From: Rhodosporidiobolus odoratus | Taxonomy: Eukaryota; Basidiomycota; Microbotryomycetes; Sporidiobolales; Sporidiobolaceae | Length of the DNA: 64,000 nt | Reading direction: 5' to 3' | NCBI GenBank assembly: GCA_034387635.1 | Contig: JAOANU010000022.1 | Span: forward strand, 124,001 to 188,000 | Notes under the pieces: model-generated | Told to the model about the DNA's origin: nothing | The model's database searches: none | Seen by the model: the letters and a program-made list of their open reading frames with translations, nothing else | Position numbers and translations under genes: made by a program | Shown: in pieces, positions 46,444 through 59,100 of the stretch | Layout of the letters: each line of letters begins with the position of its first letter | How positions within the stretch are numbered: position 1 is the first letter of the stretch

Positions 46444-48744
46444 GACAACCTCGTCTTTCCTCGCGCGAAACCAGTCTAATGCTCCTCCTCCTCCTCTACT
46501 ACGCGGGCCACCTCTCCCTCCCCCCTCTCCTCCCCCTGCCCCTCCCCACGTCTTACCTCCACAAACAAACCCACCAACTCGAAAACAGTACTCCGGCAGT
46601 TCTCGTCCGATCGAGTAATGCTTTTCTGGGCGCTTCTAGGCCTGGAATGCGTCAGAGGAGGATGAACGATACGGGGGAGCGGGGGGATTCGATGGGTGTT
46701 CCTGGGAGTGCCGAGTTACCTGGGGAGTGGGGCAGGGGTGAGATGGAGGGGAGAGAGGGGAGAGAGGAAGAGGAGGGGGACGAGGTACCGCTTGTTTCGG
46801 GGGTAAGAGGGAACGGTCGAGGGGCTTCATCTTTTTCTTCTTCTGCTGCGACGTCGCGGAAGGGGAAGAAAGGGAAAAATTCGGCAAGCCCAGGGGCTGG
46901 AAGGTGGGAAATGAGAATAGTCTTGACTGTGCGTCTCTCGCTCTTGTTCTGACCTGCTGCCGCCGAGTTAGATCTCTCTGGTCCTGTACAGACCGCCAGG
47001 GCACTGACATGCTGAGCTGTATGGTGCAGCTCGCTCTTGTCGCCGCTACGGTTACCTGGTACCTAGTCGACTTGCGCAACCGTACTACTGGAGAAGATCC
47101 ACCAGAGGCTTCGTTTCCGGAGACGCTGAAAGAGTGGACCGCATACGTATTACTAGGCGTCGGTGAGGCTTCACTTCTCTTCCGCAGCTGAAGGCTGAAG
47201 TGTGGACTACTGAATTGACATTCGCTCTTTCTTTTCTCTCTCTTCTTCCCTATCAAATGAAGGTCTCGTCTGTTGGGGTACGTTCTTCTTCGCAGCCTGA
47301 AGCACTCACAGCCTTACCCTTGCTGATGCTGCTACACCTTGTTTACACCCTCCAGTAACTCCACGAGCGCTCAACATCGCCCGCTCAATAACTCGCAAGA
47401 AACCCGAGGTCCGGTGTTCCCCCTTCCCCTTCTCCGTTTCTTCTGACCTCGATGACCTGACCTCGTCTGAAGATTGTGACTGACAACCCACGGGTGACTT
47501 AATAGGAAATCACCACGTACGGAATCTTTACGATGGGTAACGCTCACTCGTTCAACATCATCGTACGTCTCCATTCCATCTGATCGCTCTCCTCACACGC
47601 CGTTCCTCCACCGGCATGTATCCTCTGGTACGTACTCACGACGTATGACCTGCAGAGCGTCGTTCTCATCAATCACACTGGTCCGACTATCGCCGCTCAA
47701 CTGCCTTACTTGCTCAATTCAGGATTATGTCTCGTACTCGATTGCATCGTACGTCTTATTTCGCGGCCATAGTCCATCTATGTCCACTTGGCTTCGTTTC
47801 GACTGAATTGCTTTTCGTTCTTCTTCCTTTCTCCTGCCTCGTCCCTCTTTCCTTCTTCTCTTCTCTTCCTGCACCTCCACCTTCGCATATTCATGCCTCC
47901 GTCCATCTCCCTCTTCGCGGGGACTGAAATCGTTCCCTCGCTGTATCACCTGTGCCGTACCCAAATCGCTCGCCGAACGGTACCGTAGCGGTTCTACCTC
48001 AAACACCGCTATTCTCGCCCCACCCCTCGCCAGCAGCTTGAACGTCGCTCGCATCCGGGACTTGGAGGAGAAGAAAGAGCAGACCGCGAGGAAGGACCAG
48101 GACAAGGAGATGGAGAACACCCTTGGCATCCGAAGTCCACCCGAACCTCTGGACAACGACACCAAGGGGAAGAAGAGGAAGATGAGGACGAGAGTGAGAA
48201 GGAGAGGAAGGAACGAGATCGGTTTTGGGCTCGGCATGATGCTCAACAAGGTCGTGATGGGCCAAGTTGGAGGGAAACTAGGGAGCACCTGAAAAGGGAT
48301 GCAGAGACGAAGAGGAGAAGGGCGGAGGAGGAGGCAGAAACGCCGAGAAGGAGTCGATGGGGCCGATTCCTTCCTCCCGGTAAATCTTCGGATCATCGTG
48401 GTCGAGGTGTGAGCAACGACGAAGGGGTCGAATTGCAGGACTATGATTACAGGGCTCGACAACCTCTTCTTCCTCCTGCCTCCCACACCCACTCTACCTC
48501 TTCCGCTCATGCCTTGCCTTCTTCTCCTTCACAACCTCACGCATCGACCTCGCCTACCTCACCTTCTTCCTTCGCCCCTCTTTACCGCTCTCACACACGT
48601 TCTCCTCGCTCTCGCGCTGGCTCTCGGTCCGCAACACCGTCGCTCACTTCTCTCGTTTCTTCTTCCTCCGATTCGGAACCCGAGTCGGATTCGCATCCGC
48701 ATATGGGTCTGGGAAGGGAGGTTGAACCGTGGAGGGGAATATAG
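45785..48744 (+). CDS. PQ-loop-like multipass membrane protein, paralogue C
   Basis: Twelve exons (45785-45833, 45894-45907, 45975-46043, 46116-46132, 46221-46319, 46475-46928, 47030-47162, 47263-47277, 47356-47408, 47506-47562, 47656-47748, 47989-48744) sum to 1809 nt for 602 residues. Exons 2-5 and 7-11 have the same lengths and phases as paralogue B. The motifs are LIFYPEVRATIHKKPHELSR, LFYILWLIGDGAQLAGLYIA, VTPRALNIARSITRKKPE and EITTYGIFTMGNAHSFNII. The central cytosolic loop is Gly/Glu/Ser-rich. The tail after RFYLKHRYS is charged, then Ser/Thr/Pro-rich, and has diverged fully from A and B. The fifth intron holds a C42 run. The conserved membrane part against diverged tails suggests a shared transport or sensing core with different cytosolic partners (inference). 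Confidence 0.7.
46400..46441. repeat. Poly(C) run, 42 nt
   Basis: An uninterrupted run of 42 C in intron 5 of PQ-loop-like gene C (46320-46474), upstream of the CCAG acceptor. Its exact length is likely unreliable. Confidence 0.95.
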
Positions 48745-49042
48745 TCCCTCACAGTACACGTAGGCTTGGTGATACTATGCGACGCAAATCAAGTTACCCT
48801 TCCTCGCTTGTCTCTCTCTCTGCTGCACCCAGCTAAGAAGACATCAGACAGTTCATTCATACGATTTGAGACAAGTCAAGTCGAGAAACTTTCCAAAGAA
48901 GGATTGCTACACAGACTCGGGCGACGCGCGCGCTTCAAAAGAACCGACAGCACCTCGGTTCGTAATCCCCACCCTTCACCCCCCCTCTTCACCTCCTGCT
49001 CTCTCCCTCCCTGCTCTCTTCGACCTCTTCACCGCTCACAGC

Positions 49043-50809
49043 TCACAACTCAATCTCCCCCCTAACCACCCCCCTCCTATGCGTAACCCCCGCCTCATCC
49101 TTGTTCAGAGTACCCGCCAAATCCGTCTCCACTCGAGCCGAAGAAACGGCGAGCACTTCATCGGTTTCTTGGTCAACGAGGACGACTTTGACGCTGCGGA
49201 CCTATTGGGTCGATTTCCGTCACGGGTTCATCGGACGCGCGCGGGAGGGAGGGCGAAGGGAGCGAGAGAAGTGAACAAGAAAGAAAAAAAGGACAAGGTT
49301 AGTTTTTGAGACCAAAGCGTCGCAGGACGAAAAGGCAGACAGAGCAAGGGGAGAAGCAACCTACAGTCTTAGCCCTCCTCAACTCTTCCACCGTCCAAGC
49401 AATAATCCCAGCACACCAAGCCGCCCTGATTCCCAATCCCACTCCAATAAGCCCCGCAGCAAGGGTTGTAACGGGCATGACATCCCACAGGACCAAGGAG
49501 CTAGGAACAGCAACGACGAGGCCGGTCAGAGCGGCGAGCTTGAGGGGGGAGAGGGAGGGGAGGATGGAGACGAAGGGGAGGGTGCAGAGGGCTGTTAGGG
49601 TTGATTGGAAGAGGTGATGGGGCATGGAGAGGGGGAAGTCGTAGGTACGCAGAGCAGGGATCTGCCACGACGGGTGCTATGAAAAGCGTTTCAGAGTATC
49701 AGCCTCGAGTTGCTCAGATTTGGAAGCAAGTTCAGTGACGGGTAAAGGCCGCAACGCACCTCGAGAATTTCACTCGTAGTCAATTGATCCGCCATGAGGT
49801 AACTCGGGACTGTCGCTTCGACCGTGTTCCTACTCACAAACTCCCTTCCTCCCAGCCTCTCCGCGACATAGCTCGCAGCCGCCGCGCCGAACGCAGCAAA
49901 TCCGACGCCAAAGAGGACGTTAAAAGCGAGGGCATGGTCTTCCTTGACGCGTTGCCACGCCGATACGAGGGGTCGGGGCTCGACAGCGGGAGGACTGAAG
50001 AAGCGCAGGAGGGAGAATGCACAGGCGAGGGAGACGGAATCGATGAGAAGGAGGACACCGACCGTTTGGGCGCTGTCGAGCAAAAAAGTAAGACGCAAGT
50101 ATAGACCGGCGAGAGGCAAGAACACGTACGAAAGGAGGAAGTACGAGTGCTCAAACGCGTAGAGCGATATCCGCGAGACCAGGGCGAACAAAAGGCCGAA
50201 CAGGGCTGCAAACAAAGTTTCCTCAGCCTTGCGAATTTGCGGAACCAAGTGAAAAGGCAAGAGCGACTCACCACCTTCACCCCTCACGCCACCCTTGACC
50301 CTCCTCCAGACAAAACCGCCAACCGCAATCTCCCACGCCCTTACAGCCAAAATCCAGCCCCACTTCGGGTTTTCTCGCTCGACCGGCGCAAGGTTCTCGA
50401 GGAGGTACGAGCCAAAGATGCTGTACGTTGCAGCCATGACGTCAGGAAACGTAAGTTGAAGCGTCGGAAGGAAGGAGAGTATGCGAGCGCACCCTTTGTG
50501 GAAACAAGCACTCCTAACTACCGTTCCGACCACCATAGCTGAGAACCAATAAGTCAGTTCCCTGCGGTAACTGCCATCCGTTCCGGTGAGCAACTCTTTC
50601 CAGCTGCTCTTTACGCCGTGTTCGATGAGTTTATCGGCGGGGACTACTTCGGTTGATTGACCCAAAGGCATTGAGGTGGTCGAGTCGGGGTCGGCTTGGA
50701 CCTCAGTCGCGGGTTCGCGGGTCGCTGCAGCTACGAATGGAGCCAGGTCTGGACCTAGGGACTGGGTTTGAGCGAGTAAGGCGGCGCTGGCGGGTGATTT
50801 CAACGCCAT
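49043..50809 (-). CDS. Unrecognised multipass membrane protein
   Basis: Minus-strand ATG at 50809. Exons 50809-50493, 50420-50272, 50205-50130, 50072-49760, 49676-49365 and 49201-49043 sum to 1326 nt for 441 residues. Several hydrophobic segments are visible: ALFGLLFALVSRISLYAF, VGVLLLIDSVSLACAFSLL, VLFGVGFAAFGAAAASYVAE, LAALTGLVVAVPSSLVL and TTLAAGLIGVGLGIRAAW. The soluble C-terminus contains VRSVKVVLVDQETDEVLAVS. No family was recognised; a nuclear-envelope or organelle membrane protein would fit, but this is a guess. The first three introns (72, 66 and 57 nt) are multiples of three without stops. Retention would therefore lengthen rather than break the protein, and intron use here is not proven. 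The gene converges on PQ-loop-like gene C. Confidence 0.6.
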
Positions 50810-51336
50810 CTTGAATGCGGCGAGTTCAAAGTGGGGTGAGGGAGAATAGCTTCAAGGGCGAGGCTGTAGAGCTCGGGGCAGGACTTGACTTGGGGTGAGG
50901 GAGAGTTGTGAACCTTGACTTCGTACCGGCTCAAACAGGAGAGAGAGAGGGAAAAATGAATCTTGGCGTCATCTTCGTCATGCAGCAAAACCCGCTTACA
51001 AAAAGCCAATACAACTGCATCTGTATGTGTGTCAATACAAACTCAATATTCCGCAGTCAAGCCGCCAAACTCCACCTGTGACGGCGACGGCACGGCAGAG
51101 GGAGCAGGTTTTGAGTTTCATTTTTCCAACGCGGTGGCCCTACCATAGCATGAAGAGCAGTAACGAAAAATGCTTTTTCCTTCCCGACCTTCTCAACCTG
51201 CCATTGCATACCTTTGCCTTGCCTAGTCCCTTCCCGTTCAACACTCGCGAACGCATGGACTGCAAACATGTGTTGGTCGTTGCACAAATCACTGCACACT
51301 GTAACTTCCCTTTCCCATCCACCCATGATCATTCAA
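50810..51336. other. Spacer between two minus-strand membrane protein genes
   Basis: A 527 bp region holding the promoter of the gene starting at 50809 and the 3' UTR of the next. A close variant of the recurrent motif (CGACCTTCTCAA) is at 51185-51196. No gene was seen. Confidence 0.4.
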
Positions 51337-54320
51337 TCACGACCTCCCCCCCTCCTCCTCCGTCACCCTCCCCTCCCTCCCCCCCCTCTCCCTCCCCACC
51401 CCCGACCCCCCACTCCTCCCCTTCTTATTCCCATACCCATAACTCACCCTCCTCGCCCTACTCCTCCTCCTCCTACTCAAACTCCGTTCCGCCGTAGCCG
51501 TAGAGTCTGGCGCGATCGCGCTACTTCGTTGTTGAGGAGAACTCAACGACTGCCGTCGAGGTTTTCCAAGAGATCGCGGTTGAGGTTGGCGAGATGAGGA
51601 GGAGGCGGAGGAGGGAAGGGGGGGTGCGGGATGAACGGGATAACCGAGGGCATGACCGATACCGGAAGATGGACCTGGCGCGTAGGACTGGACGTCGGGA
51701 TGAGGGTGAACCGAAGCAGTGTATGGGGGATTTTGAGGACGGGGTTGAGAGTAACTCAGAGCGTGACGCGGGTAAATCGAGGCAGGTGAAGTGGTGGAAG
51801 TTGGAACCCGTGTGTCATGAGGGCGAGCAGCTCGTCCTCGTTTTCGGCCGCTGTCGAACCGTTCTTCCTCCTCCGAGTCGTCGGACCGAGAGTAATCCTC
51901 ACGTTCAGACGGAAAGGTTATGCCCAAGTGGTTCTTATGGCTTTGGCGCGAGGGCAAAGAAGGATCGAGGGGAGGAGAACGCGTCAAGAGAGATCTCCGT
52001 CCAGTCGAAGGTTCAGCGTCGTCTGTCTCGCTTGTCGGGTGGTACGACGTCTTGGGAGTGCGCAGAGATCTACGAAAGAAAGAAAAACACGAGGAGATTA
52101 CTAATCCGTGTCTCCACAATGCGCAACCAATTGGGGAGGAAACGCATACGCACGAACGACTCCTCCTCCTCCGAACCTTGCCCGACTTTAACGGCCATTC
52201 ACCCTCACTCTCATTCCCCTCTTCCTCCCGCGACCTCGGCAGAAGGCCCTCGCCCCTAATCTCCAGCGCACTCCCCGCCCGCACCGACGACCCACCATTC
52301 CCGTTCCGGTGTCTATACCTCGATGCGATAATATTAGTTCGACTGGTATAATAAGCGTTGATGGCGACTATTAGACCGAGAACGTCGGGGAAGAGGGCCG
52401 TCAATTGTTCGACTTGTCCAAAGGTGAAACCGTCGGCTCCGGAGAGGAGGAATTTGTATTGGCCTTCGACATAGAGCTGGGTTCGAAAGAATGGGGGAGA
52501 TGGGAGATGGTCAGTATAGGTTGTCGTGCAGGAAGGAAGTGGCTGCTCACCCAGCAGTTAATGATGAGCTGCTCGAAGGGGGCGTATTGGATCAGCAACG
52601 TGTATCCGAGACCCGACTAAGGGTTAGGAACAAACGGGGAAGCGAAGCACGCACCCAAATAGTGAACATAGCCGCCGTCACGCCAATCGTAATCTTCCTT
52701 TCCAATCTGCGATGTTCCTTGAACGATCTCACCTTACCGTCCTTAAGCTTCATGAAGCGGTCGATGATCCTGTACCTCGAAGGCTGTCAGTGGGAGAAAG
52801 CGGCCGCAAGAAGCGGTGCGGGAAAGCGTACAAATCACTGGCGCCCATCTTTTTGTAGTAGACCAACGCATCGAGGGCGAGGAGTGCGTAGGCGATGATG
52901 CCGAGGATGATCGCTACGAGGGTAAGATACGTCAAGACTGCGCCCTGGGGTAATAAGGAAGACAGGTAAAGGATCGGGACCTACTGGCTGCGGTTGGACT
53001 GAGAGAATAATCTAATTTGCCCTCGCAGTTGGATTGCGAGAACTCGAGCGGAGTGAGGCAGACCCAGATGTACAGCCCCGTCCAGGCGGCCATGTTCTGC
53101 TCAACGCCGCGCAGACGCCAAAAGCAAAATCAGCCCCTGCACGAGAGAGCCGACGAGACCGAAGTGGGGAGAAAAAAGCGCACCAAGAACCACACCCCAA
53201 AGATAGGATAGGACCAAAACCCATGCTTCTCCTGCATCTTTCGCTCCTCTTCTTCCCGTGCATCGTTTCGAGTCGGTTCCGGATGCCCGGCCGCTTGTCT
53301 ATCGAGGAAATTGTCGTGCATTTCGTTGTAGGTGAGGCCGAGCTAATCATCAAAACAACGGAGAGAGTAGGTGAGCACTGCGAGGGCAGGGAGGAGACAT
53401 GACCGGTCGGAAGAAACGGACCCGAGACCATTGAGGAGCGAAGATAGCGGGTGCCACTGCATACAACGAACTTGAGCCACTATATAGACAGAACCGAGAG
53501 CAAGAGGGACATACTGATGAAGATGAATCCAAGTGCTTGAGGCCACAAGAACTGCGTATGCCACCGAGTCATACCACCGTCGATCGCACCCCCTACCACT
53601 CGAATGATACCTGCACGCGGCGAGAAAAGCTGCTCAGCGGATTTTTGCCTCGAGCTGGGAAGAGGTTTTTTTGTCTCTTTTCGGGAGCGTACCGACTGTG
53701 ATGAAAGCGTTGGCGTTGACGACCTAGGTTGGAGAGAAGAACGAATGGAGCTTCAGCACCCTCCATAATTCGGATCGGCTGAGATGGAGAACGACGGACC
53801 TGCATAATAGCCAACCCCCAGGTGGCACCTGGAGAAAGCGTGTACGCGAAAGCGGCAGCTCCATAACTTCCAATTGCCCAAACGAATTGCCCAACTCCGG
53901 CGACACTAGTCTGCGATACGCAACGAAGGAAAGGTCAGCTCGACGGGAGAAACGCAGCGGAAGGCGAGAGGAGAAAAACGCACATTGATACAGAGACCGC
54001 AACACAAGTCAGAGGTCCCGTTCAGGCAATACGCGTCGACGTCTGCGTCGCTCAAGAGACTTAGCTGCGGATGCTTGAGCTGGAGAGAGGGGCTCGAGAG
54101 AAAAGGCGCACCGGTCCATCCTGCGGCGTTGCACAACTCTGGAAAGACGTGCTTGTTCGCTAGTGAGTACGAAGGCGTCAATTGAGGGTCCCTCGAGAGA
54201 TAAGGCGAGAAGAAAGGTGGGGAGACTGGGTGTCAAGACGGAGGAGGCGAGGTAACTTGGGGACGTGCCGTAACTAAACCAGTTGGTCGCATCCAGTGAG
54301 GCAGAAGCGTAGGTCTCCAT
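51337..54320 (-). CDS. Uncharacterised fungal multipass membrane protein with Cys-rich N-terminus
   Basis: A chain of minus-strand exons can be followed from about 54230 to the stop at 51337-51339. The N-terminal region includes SYSLANKHVFPELCNAAG and the Cys cluster DAYCLNGTSDLCCGLCIN. Next comes TSVAGVGQFVWAIGSYGAAA, the first hydrophobic segment. Further membrane segments include RWHTQFLWPQALGFIFIS, NMAAWTGLYIWVCLTPLEF, TYLTLVAIILGIIAYALLA and ALFPDVLGLIVAINAYY. A long Ser/Arg/Pro-rich cytosolic tail (about 52100-51340) ends the protein. A Cys-rich N-terminus just before an AGxG-type first helix occurs in a family of uncharacterised fungal membrane proteins; this is a resemblance only. The start is uncertain: an ATG at 54320 opens a frame that must be linked by a 43-nt or similar intron. 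Confidence 0.55.
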
Positions 54321-56107
54321 TCGCTTGTTCGCGTGTGCACGCCAGACTCAAGCGAGAGCTGGAGGACGCGGGCGACGAGCCGTCCAAGAGTGACAAGGTT
54401 CGCCGATAGTGACTGCGTCCGCGGAGGAGGGGCGGAAGAGCTTGTCGGCGGCAGCCGGAATAGAGCTTGCTGGAGCAGTGAGTCGGAGCAGGCGTATACT
54501 AGACGTATCAACCTTGACAGAGCAAGGGCCCGGAGACCCGTTAAGAGTCAAGCGGGGTTGAGGAGAAGCGGTTGTACTAGATTGGCTAAGTACAGATCGA
54601 GATAGAACCAGTGGATACGGTACAGCAAGGATGCACTTGGGTGCGCAGACACTCTGGAGGTCACAGACGCAAATCTGCGCGCGGCGGTTAAAGGAGCAGC
54701 GAGAGACGGGCGAGTGTAAGGTGGTCGGACATCGTGATGAGAAGGAAGAGGAGAGGAGGAGGAGGGGATTGAACTCGATCGTCCCTCTCTGGCTCTGCCA
54801 TCTGGCTGAAACTGCTGAGTTGCTCACTGTACCGCTCAATCGAAGTCTGTTGAACCCCTGCACGATCCACACACCCGTTCTTCACCTCGTCAACTGATCA
54901 AGTCGAGGCCACGGCACTCAAGCACAGCGACTGCCTGAGAGTGCTGTAGGAGGGTACACCGTGATCTGTGATGGCAGTGACCGGCTCGCAGATTGCAGCA
55001 CAAGGACGATGCAACTTGACCAAACGCGGGAATACGGCGGGGAGGAAGTGGTGCATCCGGGAGTCGGCTACCGCAGACAGCGGGCTAGCGGAAGAGTGGT
55101 ACGTCGCAAGCTGTCTACTGTCGACATCCTTTGCAGTCTGGCCCCTTCCGCTGCAAACTCGACGTATTCCTCCCTTCCCTCTTCCCGCCCTCTGCCCCTG
55201 CGATTTCATCGCCCCGCATGTCACACCTCTTCCCGCGCGCAGCCTCCACCACGAACAACCTCCACTCTCGGTGGAACTACCCGTAGCTTGCCCCGTGCCA
55301 CCTGTCGCGAGAACGGGCAGCGACGGGCAGATGATGCACAGGCGACTTTCGGACGGCGACGGCGACGCTTTCCTTTTGTCCTGGCCTTCCATCCTACGGG
55401 TTCAGCGACTTCACGCTCTCCTGCTCAGCCTCGTTCGTGCACGCCTTGCTGGTCGCTCCTTCGCACGCTCACTGCGTCGTCGTTGGCGGTTTCATCCGTC
55501 TCTGTCCGCTCGCCTCCACTCGAGGCTACCGACAGGGCAGCCGCGCTACGTCATGGGCCGTGTCCCGCGAGAGGACGCGAGAGGGCCTTTCATTTTGAGT
55601 GGGATCCAGGCGTGTCTCGCTCCGCTGCCCTGACAATCCTCGTTGATACCTAGGCCTCCGGCGCACCTCCGAGTGAAGAAAAGCGGCAAGTTCGAGGGAA
55701 ATAGCGAGGGTTTGTCACGGAGAGCGGGTAGTAACTGACAGCTGAGGGCAGGGGTTGACAGAGTAGTGAACCAGTTACCTGTGGGGAGACTGCTCGGGAT
55801 CCAATAGGAGGGTGGCAGAAGGTAGGCAGTGGACACGGAGCCGAGGAAAGTGAAACCGAGCGAGTTTGAGAAGAGACGGGCTTGGATGGCTCTGCTCGTT
55901 TCCGCTTTCAAGAACCGTTCGCTCGTCTATCCTACTGATTGACGCCTTTTCAAGCGATTCAAGTGTTCCCTCAGTTCGCTCAAGTTGCCGATAACGAGTT
56001 CAACCTGTTCGACCTCCGAGAATCGACCAAGTTAAGCGAACGCTCGACTTTCGAACATCGCACAACCTCGCTCGGGACCGACACGGAATCGCTTCAGACG
56101 TCGTCGA
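54321..56107. promoter_or_regulatory. Long divergent upstream region of the WC-1 gene
   Basis: About 1.8 kb between divergent starts. Open frames on the plus strand (for example 54961-55653) have biased composition but no domain, ATG context or splice chain that could be supported. A long leader and promoter for the blue-light receptor gene is the simplest reading. Confidence 0.4.
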
Positions 56108-59100
56108 ATGGCACAGCAACGAGCGAACGAGTCATTTTGGCAGTATGGGGATCGACTTGATGATGAAGGAGGAATGGGAGCGGTGGGGGGAATCTCGCCA
56201 AATCAACTACCCCAGCATCCAGGCGCCAATCAACTCCATCGGACTGCCAGTGAGGAGGTTCAGCACGCCCTCGGCGACAGTCTAGGTCTCGGCAATCAAG
56301 AAGCTACCGCCACCGCCAACAGACGCCCTGAATACGGCTCTTTCGACCCCCTCGACCACGCTCGCCTTTCCCCTTCCGCCTTCGACCCCAATACCTTTTC
56401 CAATCAGTTCGCCATGCCTCGCTTTGCCAGCGGCGGCGCCTCGGATCCCTTTGGTTTCGGAGTAGGAGTCGCCGATCCTCTTTTGTGCGTGGTTTCCCCC
56501 TCTGCGACTGTCAATCTCGCTTCTGGTCCGCTGATTGCTTGCGGCGTGTCGACAGCTCTGGGAACAATGGTTTTTCACCTATGCCCTTCGACTACAACTT
56601 TGGCGCGATGAACGGTAGCACACCTCGCGGCGAGCAAACCCCTCAACCTTCTTTCTTCCCCGCTCAACCGCCAGCCCCCTCGAACTCACAGCCTGTTCGG
56701 CCAACGCAACAGCCACAACGAGGCTCCGAGTCATCCACCGCATCCTCGCACTCCACTCCCTTCAGCCAGCAGCCCCCCTCATCTTCCGGCTCAAATCTTT
56801 TCTCACAAAATGCATCGCCTAGCCACACCTCCTTCGCCGTTCCCTCAACCTCCGCCGCTCCCGCAATGTACACAAATCCATCATTGCCCCAGCAGGTCCC
56901 CTCCATACCCCAACCTTACCGAGGTCTGAACGGTCACCTGATCGCTCCTACTTCCTCCGAACTCGAATCCCCCATCTACGCCCCGTACGGATCGTCCGTC
57001 ATCAGCGTCAACAATACGCCTCAAACGGCGGGGTACAAACTCTCATCGTTGGCGATGAACCTCCCTCCGTCTCAACCGGGCGTGACGGCGTTCAATCCGG
57101 CGGAAATGGGATTGCCCGCTCCGCCACCAAAAGGGGAGAGTAGCAACTTTGCCGGTCTGTACTCGAGTAGCGGGTTTGATATGCTTGGCGTACTCGCGAG
57201 GGTTGCAGCTCGGCCAAATCCGCAAATTCAAGTGCGTCCTCGCCCTGTTCCGCTTAAGAAGCAGACTGACTTTTCTTTTGTCGGCAGATTGGCCCGGTCG
57301 ATATGTCTTGCGCTTTTGCCGTCGTCGACGCTCGGCGGTACGACCAACCCCTCGTCTTCGTCTCTGACACGTTCAGGAGAATGACCGGATACGACTTGAG
57401 CGAAATCATTGGGCGAAATTGTGGGTCTTATTTTCTGCCCCGCGCCGCTCAGTCTCGCTCGCGCAGCGCGAGGTATAGGTGGCAGTCAAGAGTGGACTAC
57501 TAAACTCTCGGCTTGGATGTGTGCAGGTCGGTTCTTGCAATCCCCGGGCGGCGCCACGATTCAGGGTGCACCTCGCAAGTATACCGATAGTAACGCTGCA
57601 GTACGCTACACTTTGCGCACTTCTCTCTCTCTGTTCGTCGGGCTCACACTATCCGTCGCATAGTGGCACATGCGGCAACATATCCAGTCCGGCAAGGAAA
57701 GTCAGTCGAGTCTGATCAACTATACCAAGAGTGGACGACCGTTCATCAACCTCGTCACCATGTAAGCCATCACCCCCTCGCTCGCTTCTTGGTATGCAAG
57801 CAACTCTGACCCACTTCTTCCGGCCATCCCGGCGCCCTCTCTATAATCCGCTCTTTCCAGCATCCCGATCTGCTGGGACACGGACGAAATCGCCTACTAC
57901 GTCGGCTTTCAAGTCGATCTAGTCGACCAACCCAACGCCATCCTAAACCGAATGCGAGACGGTTCCTACTGCGTCAATTACTCTCTAGTCGGTCAACAAT
58001 ACAACGGCGCCATTATTCCCAACCCAAAAGCTCTCGCCGCCCCCACAGGAGATGGAGGAAAGACTGTCTCGTTGGATACGATTGAGGGGAACGGGGGAAT
58101 GGCCGGGTTGAGACCAGAACCCGATGAATGGAATTCGCTTGATGATTTGGGCGTGGAAACTCTGGAGGATTCTCCTCTAGCAGCGGCAACAGCGACGGAG
58201 GAACCTTCGCCCGCTTATCAGGCGGCCGCACCGAGGTTGTCGGCTTCTCAGCGTCCTTCGGCGGCGGAACAGATGGCGGGTGGAGGAGGCGAGTTGAGTA
58301 CCAAGTCCAACGACGAACTACTCGATCTCGTTGCGCAAAGGGGTATCGGAGCGTTGGCGCTCGAGGTTGATCGACGGGCTTTCCATAAGCTCGTTTTGGG
58401 GCAGGCCGACGACTTCGTGCATGTTCTAAGCTTGAAGGGTAGCGTTTTGTACTGTTCTCCAAGCGTGGAGAAGTTGCTCGAGTATCAACCTGGGTGCGTT
58501 CTCGTTCTCCCTTTCTTTTTCTTTTCTGTCGGATCAAGCTCACTCCCTCTTCATCATTCTTGCAGCGAACTCGTCGGCACTACCCTCGCCTCGCTCTGTC
58601 ACCCTTCCGACGTCGTTCCCGTCATGCGTCACCTAAAAGACGCCTCTTCCGCCACCAGTCCCTACGTGCACCTCCTCTACCGCATCCGTCGCAAACACAG
58701 CGGTTACGTCTGGATCGAAGCTACCGGCAAACTGCACATCGAACCGGGTAAAGGTCGTAAATGCGTCATCGCTATGGCGAGACCTCGAGAGGTGGCCAGG
58801 ATTAATTGGAATGAGTTGAGGCAGTCGGGAGGGATGGGAGATACGGAGTTTTTCTTAAAGATTGGGGAGGCGGGGACGGTTTTGTTTGCGACGGCGGGGG
58901 TGCAGACTATGCTTGGGATTTGGCCGCAGGAAGCGGGTGCGTTTTTTTTTTATTCCCTTCTTGTCACTGTGAAGGGTATGCTTACCCTGTGTCGATTTTT
59001 TCCTGTTCCCCTGGTAGTCGGCTGCTCCCTCCTCGACTTGGCCCTTCCCGAGTATCGCTCTCAGATCGAGGTCGCAATCCAGCAAGCACAACTTGGCGCT

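Noticed and set aside
48866..49309. 147-residue plus-strand open frame between convergent genes
   Set aside because: It starts at a non-ATG codon and overlaps the antisense last exon of the membrane protein gene.
54961..55653. Two overlapping plus-strand open frames of over 220 residues
   Set aside because: Composition is Arg/Ser/Pro-biased in both frames, as expected in pyrimidine-rich non-coding DNA; no ATG context, domain or splice chain.
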